64,000 nucleotides of DNA, taken from contig JBGULC010000013.1 in assembly GCA_045114775.1 (NCBI GenBank), positions 1 to 64,000 on the forward strand, read 5' to 3'. A program made the translations under genes and the position numbers. The stretch is from UBA3792 sp045114775. Its GTDB lineage: Bacteria > Bacillota > Clostridia > Christensenellales > CAG-138. Of this stretch, positions 24,020 through 31,818 are shown in pieces (position 1 is the stretch's first letter; every line of letters starts with the position of its first letter). A model generated the notes under the pieces. The model was not told the origin of the DNA. It saw nothing but the letters and a program-made list of their open reading frames with translations, and ran no database searches.

Positions 24020-27000
24020 ATGGACGAGAAAATGATCAGAATCCCCGGGTGGAAGATCATTCGGACAATCGGCAAGGGCAGTTTCGGCTGCGTATATGAG
24101 GTGGAGAAGGAGGGCTCGTTCGGATCGGTCGCACATTCGGCGCTGAAGGTCATTTCGATCCCGGAAACGGACGCGGAGGTCAAGGCGTTCCGTGACGACG
24201 GTTATGACGATGCAAGCCTGACGAAGCTTTTCAAAAGCCGGGTCGGAGAAATCACGGCGGAGTTTGAGCTGATGAGCAAGCTCAAGGGCGACAGTCATAT
24301 CGTCAGTTACGAAGATCATTCCATCGTGCAGCACGAGAATGATCCGGGGTATGATATCTATATCCGAATGGAGCTATTAACTGCGTTGCCGGATCACATC
24401 AATCGGCAGTTCCCGAACGGCGTGCTGCCGGATGCGGCGGTCGCCAAGCTGGGCGCCGACGTGTGCCGTGCTTTGGAATGCTGCGAGCGATACAATATCG
24501 TTCACCGCGACATTAAGCCGCAGAATATTTTTGTGAATGAGCGCGGCGACTATAAGCTCGGAGACTTCGGCATCGCCAAAACTTCGGATCACACGACAAA
24601 AGCGACCAAAACAGGGACTTACAGTTATATGGCGCCGGAGGTATATCTCTCCAGACCTTATAATGCGTCGGTCGATATCTATTCGCTCGGTCTTGTTCTC
24701 TATTGGATGCTGAATGAGCGCAGAGGTCCGTTCCTGCCGCTGCCGCCGGAGGTCCCGACGTCGAGAGAGGCGGAGGAGGGGCTGTATCGCCGTATGCGCG
24801 GAGAACCGATCCCGGCGCCGAAGAACGGCGATGAGACTTTGAAACGTATCGTTCTGAAGGCCTGCGCATTCGATCCGAGAGATCGTTACAAAAGCCCCGC
24901 GGAGATGCGGCAGGAGCTTGAACAATTCGGATCGGCAGGGCGCGCCGCGATTGAGAAAGGCGCCGCTTACGGTCATCGCGCCGGCGAGAACCGCGTAATG
25001 AACAGAATGGGCGAGAATGTCGGTGCTGCGATCGCCGATACGGCAGCGAATGAGCAAGGCAGAACGTCATCGAATACGATCGCTGCCGCTGCATTCCATG
25101 CCGGAAGAGAGTATCCTTTAAAAACCATTTTCTGCCCGTTTTGCGGAAAGCCCCAAACTCCCGGACATGAATTCTGCGCATTTTGCGGGAAGCCGATGGA
25201 CCCCAGAAAAGCGCTTCTTATGCGGCAGAAGTCCGAAGCCGGCGCAAAGAAGGGGACAGGGAATGCAGACGTATCGCAGCGGTCATACGATCAGCGGCAA
25301 ACGATAAAAAGGAGAGAACCGGAACCGCCGAAGAAGAAATCAAAGCTCGGTATTTTGATCGGTGCGGTTGCCGGCGGTGCGGTATTGATAGCGGCGGTCG
25401 TCGTATTGCTTATACTGCAGCCTTGGAACACAGACAGAGAAACTCAAAGAGAGGCTGGCGCACCTGTACAGGTCTCTGTTGCTCCCATGACGGATGACAA
25501 TCCGGCGACGGAAGAGCCTGCGTATGAAGCAGAACCGTCGGCTCCCGCAGAGCCTGCGTATGAAGCAGAACCGTCGGCTCCCGCAGAGCCTGCGGTCGTA
25601 TCGGAATCTGTTCCTTCACCGGGAACGGAGGACGTCGGAGAAAACAATTCCGAAACGCCGCATGCTCAGCCGGAAAACACCGATGAGACCGCGGAAAAGC
25701 CGATGTCGGATCCCACGTCGGGGAAGACGGAATCCGTGAGCACACCTACTCCGAACGGGGAAGCGACAGTATTGAAACTGCCTGCGGAATATACTGCTGC
25801 GGAGATCGGAACGATTCCGGAAAAGAATGGTCTGGAAAAACTAAGTGAAGATGTATTGGTTTCAAGAAACGCAAGCCAATACGATATGCTGAATTATATG
25901 GGAGAGAAGGTTGAGGGAGGACCTTTTGTTTCGATTAAATCCATCAAGGACGGATATTATACCGTAACGACGGATCATGACGACGTGAACACGACAGGAC
26001 TTGTTAACCTGGAGGGCGAGGTCCTTATCCCATGCGAAGCGGCGATCATACGGAGAATTGACAACGATTCTACCGGCCAGGATTCCCAAAGGTATTTGCT
26101 TGTTGTCTACGGAACAGGGGAGGTTCAATCACAAAGTGAAATGTTCTTCTATACGACAGACTCGTTTTCGTCATTCGGAGGACCGAAAGTAGGCGACAAG
26201 ATGTACGCAGGATATGCAAAAGTATACGACTTAAAAACAAGACGATTTGTTGACGGTATTAAGATTACCAATCCGGGCTATACAATCCAACATTTAGACG
26301 ATTACCTTGCGGGAAAGAATTTTGATAAATCGGCTGCCGACGGAAAAACATACGTTTATGACCAAAACGGAAATCAGACGAAAGTATTTCAGGAAACAGC
26401 GAATATCAAATGCGGAGCAAACTATCTGATCGCGAGCAACAATAAGTATTACCTCTACAGCGGAAACGGAGATATACTATACGAAACGTATAATTCGCTG
26501 CGTCCGATTTGGGGCTCCGGCAGGTATGTCTATGAGTATATTTACAACAACAACGCAGACGCAAATTATCGCGTGTTGGACTGTAACGGAAACGAGTGTT
26601 TCACCCGTACAGGACGATATATCAGCTTTACAGAATACAACGGAGTGTTCTGCTTGGAGGAGGACGGGGAATACACCTTGCTGGACGTAAAAGGGAACGA
26701 GCTGTTCCGTGTGAACAACCGGCTGAAATACGATGGATACGGATGCTGGAGTTACTCGTATACCGAGAATAAGGAAACCGTATACTGCCTTGTCCTTCCG
26801 GACGGCAGAGTGATCGAATCCGCGGATTGGTTTGATCGGTTCGTTTCAACAGTGAAATTCGGAGACGGGATCACGGAAAGCATTCAGTATAAAATGCTTG
26901 TACTGAATGACCCGGATGACCCCCTGGTCATTGAATCGACGAGAGTTTCCATTCTTACGGACGGATTGGTCTCCGCAGAAGTCAATAATAAGCGGGGCGT

Positions 27001-27124
27001 TTATGACCTGTTCAGCGGGAAGCAACTGATCAAGCCGGAATACAGCAGGATCTACTATGCGGGCGGATATTTGTATGCATTTAAGGACGGCGCCTGGACG
27101 ATCTTCGAACTGACGCTCTCCTGA
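24020..27124 (+). CDS. transmembrane Ser/Thr kinase 2, zinc ribbon and WG/propeller-like sensor
   Basis: The 1034-residue kinase has a domain almost identical at its start to kinase 1 (Lys43, catalytic Asp164, DFG, GTYSYMAPE). It adds a double zinc-ribbon (FCPFCGKP ... FCAFCGKP, about 371-395), a membrane helix (about 443-468) and an acidic stalk with two exact copies of a 17-residue EEPAYEAEPSAPAEP-like unit. The ~430-residue extracellular region (from about 600) has repeated aromatic strands like LLDVKGNELFRV and GVYDLFSGKQLIKPEYS, typical of WG-repeat or propeller folds. The ligand is unknown. Confidence 0.9.
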   Translation: MDEKMIRIPGWKIIRTIGKGSFGCVYEVEKEGSFGSVAHSALKVISIPETDAEVKAFRDDGYDDASLTKLFKSRVGEITAEFELMSKLKGDSHIVSYEDHSIVQHENDPGYDIYIRMELLTALPDHINRQFPNGVLPDAAVAKLGADVCRALECCERYNIVHRDIKPQNIFVNERGDYKLGDFGIAKTSDHTTKATKTGTYSYMAPEVYLSRPYNASVDIYSLGLVLYWMLNERRGPFLPLPPEVPTSREAEEGLYRRMRGEPIPAPKNGDETLKRIVLKACAFDPRDRYKSPAEMRQELEQFGSAGRAAIEKGAAYGHRAGENRVMNRMGENVGAAIADTAANEQGRTSSNTIAAAAFHAGREYPLKTIFCPFCGKPQTPGHEFCAFCGKPMDPRKALLMRQKSEAGAKKGTGNADVSQRSYDQRQTIKRREPEPPKKKSKLGILIGAVAGGAVLIAAVVVLLILQPWNTDRETQREAGAPVQVSVAPMTDDNPATEEPAYEAEPSAPAEPAYEAEPSAPAEPAVVSESVPSPGTEDVGENNSETPHAQPENTDETAEKPMSDPTSGKTESVSTPTPNGEATVLKLPAEYTAAEIGTIPEKNGLEKLSEDVLVSRNASQYDMLNYMGEKVEGGPFVSIKSIKDGYYTVTTDHDDVNTTGLVNLEGEVLIPCEAAIIRRIDNDSTGQDSQRYLLVVYGTGEVQSQSEMFFYTTDSFSSFGGPKVGDKMYAGYAKVYDLKTRRFVDGIKITNPGYTIQHLDDYLAGKNFDKSAADGKTYVYDQNGNQTKVFQETANIKCGANYLIASNNKYYLYSGNGDILYETYNSLRPIWGSGRYVYEYIYNNNADANYRVLDCNGNECFTRTGRYISFTEYNGVFCLEEDGEYTLLDVKGNELFRVNNRLKYDGYGCWSYSYTENKETVYCLVLPDGRVIESADWFDRFVSTVKFGDGITESIQYKMLVLNDPDDPLVIESTRVSILTDGLVSAEVNNKRGVYDLFSGKQLIKPEYSRIYYAGGYLYAFKDGAWTIFELTLS

Positions 27125-27330
27125 CTGTTTCGGAGAATACGGAGGCTTAAGGCCTCGGTCGATCCTTCTGCCGTGTGTTCGGCGTACGCGAGATCGCCTG
27201 ACCGGCATGGATCGGCCTTTTCAGAACGATCCCGGACTTGTGCGGGCGCACGAAAAACACAACGGATCGTTTGATCAACAATACAAACCGAAATCACAAA
27301 TGAAGATACTTGTGTCGAGAGGGGACAAGC

Positions 27331-29766
27331 ATGGACGTCATCAAAAAATACGAGCCGTTATTCGGCGAATGGCACGTCGAGCGCTTTATCGGTGCGGGCA
27401 GCTTCGGCCGCGTGTACAAGATCTACCGTGAAGAACTGGGGCGTCGGTTCTATTCCGCACTGAAGTACATCTCGATTCCGTCTGAAGAGAGTGAGGTCAA
27501 ACAGCTTCGCGCAGACGGCATGGACAACGCTTCGATCTCGACTTATTACGGCAGCCTTGCGAAGAATGTGTCCTCGGAGATCGATCTGATGAATCGTCTG
27601 AAGGGAAATACAAATATCATTTCCTTCGAGGATTCACGAATCATGCCGAAGCCCGGAGGGATCGGATACGATATCTTTATCCGCATGGAGCTTCTTGAGA
27701 GCCTGACCAACCGCATCGCAGAGAAGCCGCTGCCGGTCGATGAGATCGTTAAGCTCGGGAGGGACATTTGCAATGCACTGATACTGTGCGCAAAGAACAG
27801 CATCATCCATCGGGATGTCAAACCGGACAATATCTTCATTTCCCCGAACGGCGATTATAAGCTGGGCGATTTCGGCATTGCGCGTCAGCTTGAGAAGACG
27901 GCGACGTTCATGAGCAAGAAGGGCACGTACAATTATATGGCGCCCGAGGTATACAAGGGTGAGCGGTATGGCGCGGGCTGCGACATCTATTCGCTCGGTC
28001 TTGTGATGTATCGCCTGCTGAACAACGGTCGACTGCCGTTTCTGCCGCCTGCCCCGAGGCCGATGACGCCCGACGACAAAGAAGATGCAATCATCCGGCG
28101 AATGAAGGGCGAGCCGCTTCCTGCGCCTTGCAATGCCGATCCGGCGCTCAGCCGTATCGTTCTGAAGGCCTGCGCTTACGATCCGCACGTCCGCTATCAA
28201 AGCGCTGCGGAGATGAGGCGGGATATTGAGAACTTGCCTTCGGCAAAGAACGACATAAGCGCGGAAGCTCCCGTTCGGCGCAGCAACGTGATCATATCCG
28301 AAACAGGCAAATGGAGTGCGAATTCGGAAGAGACGGTCAGCGCGCAGGGAACCGGATACACCGGGGTACCGACGGATCCGGGAAGGACGAAAGGCACGGC
28401 AACGGCAGCGTGGGATCGCGTGTTTTGCCCGTATTGCGGAAAACCGCATAGATCCGACAGCAGGTTCTGCATGTTCTGCGGGAAGCCGGTTTACGCGCCG
28501 GAGAAAGCAGAAAAGAAGACGGCGCAAACGACGCCGGTTGAGCCGAAGAAAAAGGATCGGAAGTTTATCGGAATCATTCTTGCGCTTCTGTTGCTGACGG
28601 CGATCGCCGTGACGGTCACCGTGATCGTTCTGATCAGCGGTCGCTGCGAAAAGGATTCCTATGAAGATCGAGAGGCGGATACCGTTGCGTCTGTGCCTGT
28701 AACATCAACGAAGCCTTCCGTTACAAAAGCGAATCCTGTAACGCCCACGCCTGTGACGGTGACAAAGCCTCCCGTTACGGAGCCGGTTTCCCAGATAACA
28801 GACACCGAGACGCCGACGCCCACGCCGACTACGCCGACGCCGACACCGACCCCGCCGACGCCCACGCCGACCACGCCGACGCCGACACCGACCCCGCCGC
28901 CGACCCTGCCGCCCACGCCCACGCCGACGCCTGTACCGGACCCGTTTATGTTTGGAGGCAAGACGATTCTGCCCGGGCAGACGGAGGTTAAAATAAGGGG
29001 GAAAAGGGACGATTACATATTGATCACTTCCGAAGAGATGGATCAATTGATTCGTAACTGTCCCAACTTGACGGAACTGTCGCTTGAATATTGCTACATG
29101 GCGGATTACCGGAAAATCGGCAAGCTTACATCGCTCGAGACTCTGACAATCCTGCGCACGACGATCAGTCAAAAAGACAGGGGAAATCCGCTGACGAATA
29201 TTGACTGGATAGGTTCCCTGACCAATCTGCGAACACTGAATCTGTCATACAACTATGCAATCGATGATATCAGCGGTCTCGCCGGTCTGACGAATCTGGA
29301 GGAGGTACGGCTCGCATGGAACGAAATCAAAGATGATGATCTGAAATGGCTGAAAGATTTGAAAAAACTGAAAAGACTTGTTTTGCATAACAATCCGCTG
29401 TATGATCTTTCGTATATGCCGACGATCAATTCGCTTGAAGCCCTCCATGTCGGAGGGAACAAGGAGATGAAATATGGTCAGAACCTGACGGTACAGCCAA
29501 ATCTGAAAGAGCTGAATATCAGTTATTGTCCGATCAAGGATTTCAAATGGCTCAGTAAGTTTACAAAACTGAAGACACTGGTGCTCAGCAAAATAGAAAG
29601 AGGAAACATTTCAGTGGATTATGAGGTGTATAAGGGCCTTGCGGAGTGTAAATCTCTGCGTACAATCATGATCGAAGATAACGACAAAACGATCGAGCAA
29701 AAACTCAAAAGACTGATCGAAGAGTATAATCTGGAAATTGAAATCAAGCTCATATCCACTGATTGA
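27331..29766 (+). CDS. transmembrane Ser/Thr kinase 3, zinc ribbon and leucine-rich repeats
   Basis: The 811-residue kinase has GAGSFGRVYK, Lys45, HRDVKPDN with Asp162, DFGIAR and GTYNYMAPE. A double zinc-ribbon (FCPYCGKP ... FCMFCGKP) sits near 364-386, the membrane helix at about 412-436, then a PT-repeat stalk (PTPTPT-type, about 490-540) and an extracellular leucine-rich-repeat domain from about 560 to 780 (SLETLTI, NLRTLNLSYN, NLEEVRLAWNEI, KLKRLVLHNN, NLKELNIS). The ATG at 27331 follows GAGAGGGG. The kinase part is more diverged from kinases 1 and 2 than those are from each other. Confidence 0.92.
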   Translation: MDVIKKYEPLFGEWHVERFIGAGSFGRVYKIYREELGRRFYSALKYISIPSEESEVKQLRADGMDNASISTYYGSLAKNVSSEIDLMNRLKGNTNIISFEDSRIMPKPGGIGYDIFIRMELLESLTNRIAEKPLPVDEIVKLGRDICNALILCAKNSIIHRDVKPDNIFISPNGDYKLGDFGIARQLEKTATFMSKKGTYNYMAPEVYKGERYGAGCDIYSLGLVMYRLLNNGRLPFLPPAPRPMTPDDKEDAIIRRMKGEPLPAPCNADPALSRIVLKACAYDPHVRYQSAAEMRRDIENLPSAKNDISAEAPVRRSNVIISETGKWSANSEETVSAQGTGYTGVPTDPGRTKGTATAAWDRVFCPYCGKPHRSDSRFCMFCGKPVYAPEKAEKKTAQTTPVEPKKKDRKFIGIILALLLLTAIAVTVTVIVLISGRCEKDSYEDREADTVASVPVTSTKPSVTKANPVTPTPVTVTKPPVTEPVSQITDTETPTPTPTTPTPTPTPPTPTPTTPTPTPTPPPTLPPTPTPTPVPDPFMFGGKTILPGQTEVKIRGKRDDYILITSEEMDQLIRNCPNLTELSLEYCYMADYRKIGKLTSLETLTILRTTISQKDRGNPLTNIDWIGSLTNLRTLNLSYNYAIDDISGLAGLTNLEEVRLAWNEIKDDDLKWLKDLKKLKRLVLHNNPLYDLSYMPTINSLEALHVGGNKEMKYGQNLTVQPNLKELNISYCPIKDFKWLSKFTKLKTLVLSKIERGNISVDYEVYKGLAECKSLRTIMIEDNDKTIEQKLKRLIEEYNLEIEIKLISTD

Positions 29767-29844
29767 GATGGTTTAACATAGTGGAACGATTCTTCTGTGA
29801 AGCAGGGATATGTTTTTTGCGTACAATAGGATCTGCAGTAAAAT

Positions 29845-29875
29845 CGCCCGCGGGTATTGAACCTGCGGGCGTTTT
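29845..29875 (+). terminator. terminator after kinase 3
   Basis: CGCCCGC and GCGGGCG (with GGT/ACC inside) form a stem around ATTGA, followed by TTTTG. An almost identical terminator stands at 31749-31780. Confidence 0.9.
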
Positions 29876-29947
29876 GTGATAAAAACAAAGATGATTTTAC
29901 GAGTCTTGCGTTTGCTGTATTATTCTTTTAAAATTTAGCAAAATGAT

Positions 29948-29976
29948 TGAAACACTTCGGCAGCCTCGTTCGTTAT
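29948..29976 (+). promoter_or_regulatory. ECF-type promoter, probably autoregulated
   Basis: TGAAAC (29948-29953) and CGTTAT (29971-29976) with a 17-nt spacer match the usual ECF sigma promoter form (GAAAC / CGT). It stands directly upstream of the sigma gene, as expected for autoregulation. Confidence 0.65.
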
Positions 29977-30009
29977 ATAGGTGAACGGCATGAGAAAGGA
30001 GGGCAAACA

Positions 30010-30471
30010 ATGAACGAATTGTATGCGCAGCATTTCGAAGAGCTTGCCCGATTCTGCACCATGCTGTGCCGCGACGCGGAGAAAGGTGCGGATCTCGTTC
30101 AGGAGACTTTCCTGCGGGCCCTGGAGCATACGGAGCAGCTTGCGGCGCTCTCGCCGCAGGAGCAGCGCGCATGGCTCTATCGCACCGCAAAGAACCTGTT
30201 CCTGGACGAAGCCCGGCGGAACGCGCGCTTTCTCGACCGCCAACAGCTGCTTTACGAGGGAGAAGGCGCGGAGGAATCCGGTTATGCACAGACGGAGGCA
30301 TATTTGCTTCTGAACAGGCTGCCGCCCGAACTGCAGACGCTTTTCCGGATGCGGTATCTGGAGGGCTACAGCGCCGCGGAACTGGGAGAAATGTTCCACA
30401 TGCCGTCGGCGACCGTTCGTACCAAGCTTTCGCGGGCAAAACAACTGCTCAGAAAAGAGCTGTACACATGA
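30010..30471 (+). CDS. ECF-family RNA polymerase sigma factor
   Basis: A 153-residue sigma-70 family protein of ECF size. Sigma2 covers about 5-70 (ADLVQETFLRALEH, AWLYRTAKNLFLDEARR) and sigma4 about 95-150 (LPPELQTLFRMRYLEGYSAAELGE, ATVRTKLSRAKQLL). AAAGGAGGG lies six bases before the ATG at 30010. No anti-sigma gene follows; the next gene, 25 bases on, encodes a repeat protein without a membrane segment. The promoter upstream has ECF character. Confidence 0.9.
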   Translation: MNELYAQHFEELARFCTMLCRDAEKGADLVQETFLRALEHTEQLAALSPQEQRAWLYRTAKNLFLDEARRNARFLDRQQLLYEGEGAEESGYAQTEAYLLLNRLPPELQTLFRMRYLEGYSAAELGEMFHMPSATVRTKLSRAKQLLRKELYT

Positions 30472-30496
30472 AATGACAGAATCGGAGGACAAAAAC

Positions 30497-31714
30497 ATGA
30501 AAAAAATGATGGTAAACTGTGCAGTATGCGACATGCGGAGCGTGTCGGAGGAAACACTGAAGAACTATGAGCAGATCACGGTCAACGCCGCGACGGTGAT
30601 CGTGACGCCGGAGAAAAAGGATCTGATCAATCGCTACAATGTGACGATGAATGCGGCAGTCATGATCGAAGTACCTTCGGGTGAGAACTACCGCGTGATC
30701 ACGCAGAACGGCGCATACGATCTGACGGCGGACCGTGCGGCGGCAGCGGGGGAGAACACGATCCTGTTTGTCAACGGCACGCTGAACGTTGACGGGGACG
30801 CGCTGGAGGCGGCTTCGCGGTTCTATAAAATTGAGGTAAACGGCTCGGTCACGATGCCGAAGAGCATTTCCGGCAAGCTCAGCAACCTGAGCGTCAACGG
30901 CGCGATCAGCACCTATCCGGACGGAGCGATCCGTTTGAACCGCAACGCCGAGATCGACAAAACCTTCCCGCTTCGGGCCAAGGAGAACGCGCTCTACTGG
31001 GCGTCCCGCCGGTTGATCTTTACAGACCTCGCGCTTAACGTCGAGAAGCTAAACAAACTGAATGTGCGGTTTGCGGCAAAGACCGCGCTGATCGCGGAAT
31101 CGCTGGCCGAGGCGGTCGTACCGATGCTCTCGGAGGACACGGATATCCTGATCGTGCCGGACGGAACGAAGTTCTTCGGCTTCGACGCAAGGATGAACAA
31201 GCGGTTTTTGAAAAAGTTCGGGACAAAGGCGTACATCAACGGCGATCTGATCGTAGAGGAGGACGCCGCGGACGTCCTTCCCGAGATCGAATACCTGTAC
31301 GTCAACGGCGACGTAAAGATCCCAGAGGCGCTTGCGGACGCATTTGAGGACGTCGACGCGCACTATCACGAGCTCGTGATCCAGAAGAAAGTCGGCAAGA
31401 TCATCGAGGACCATGTTCGCGCGACCGTGGATAAGGCGCTGCTCGAAAAGTATGCGGACGGGATCCTGGTGACGGACTGCGCCATGGTGCATATTGCAAA
31501 GGACGTTTCGCCTGAGTTGATCTTAGAGCGTCTCACCATCGCCGACTGTGCGCAGGTCTACTGTACAGAACAGCAGGAAGCGGCGGTCAGCGCGGTTTCG
31601 AAGGACGTCGCTTCGATCGGCGGCGCGGACGAAAGCATGAAAGACGTGCTCACCGGCGCGCTGCATCTGAATCCCGAGTTCAAGGTCGTCAACGCCGCGG
31701 AGTACGTGATGTAA
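30497..31714 (+). CDS. uncharacterised VNG-repeat protein, ECF cassette
   Basis: The 405-residue protein has no signal peptide or membrane segment. It begins VNCAVCDMRSVSEE, and then beta-rich units ending in VNG or VNA recur: ITVNAATVIV, VTMNAAVMIEV, LFVNGTLNVDGD, IEVNGSVTMP, LSVNGAIS, AYINGDLIV, LYVNGDVKIP. This spacing suggests a beta-helix or stacked-strand fold like that of bactofilins, but I do not recognise the family. GGAGG is eight bases before the start. It is in one operon with the ECF sigma gene, so it may be its regulator or chief product. Confidence 0.75.
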   Translation: MKKMMVNCAVCDMRSVSEETLKNYEQITVNAATVIVTPEKKDLINRYNVTMNAAVMIEVPSGENYRVITQNGAYDLTADRAAAAGENTILFVNGTLNVDGDALEAASRFYKIEVNGSVTMPKSISGKLSNLSVNGAISTYPDGAIRLNRNAEIDKTFPLRAKENALYWASRRLIFTDLALNVEKLNKLNVRFAAKTALIAESLAEAVVPMLSEDTDILIVPDGTKFFGFDARMNKRFLKKFGTKAYINGDLIVEEDAADVLPEIEYLYVNGDVKIPEALADAFEDVDAHYHELVIQKKVGKIIEDHVRATVDKALLEKYADGILVTDCAMVHIAKDVSPELILERLTIADCAQVYCTEQQEAAVSAVSKDVASIGGADESMKDVLTGALHLNPEFKVVNAAEYVM

Positions 31715-31748
31715 CGCCGGACCGGCTAAATAAAAACTGCCTCAAATT

Positions 31749-31780
31749 CGCCCGCGGGTGTTGAACCTGCGGGCGGTTTG
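31749..31780 (+). terminator. terminator after the ECF cassette
   Basis: The hairpin CGCCCGCGGGT/GTTGA/ACCTGCGGGCG differs from the one at 29845 by one loop base; the tail here is GTTTG, a weaker T-run. Confidence 0.75.
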
Positions 31781-31818
31781 TGTTAAGATGGTAAAAAATA
31801 ACCATAGGGGGACAGGAT

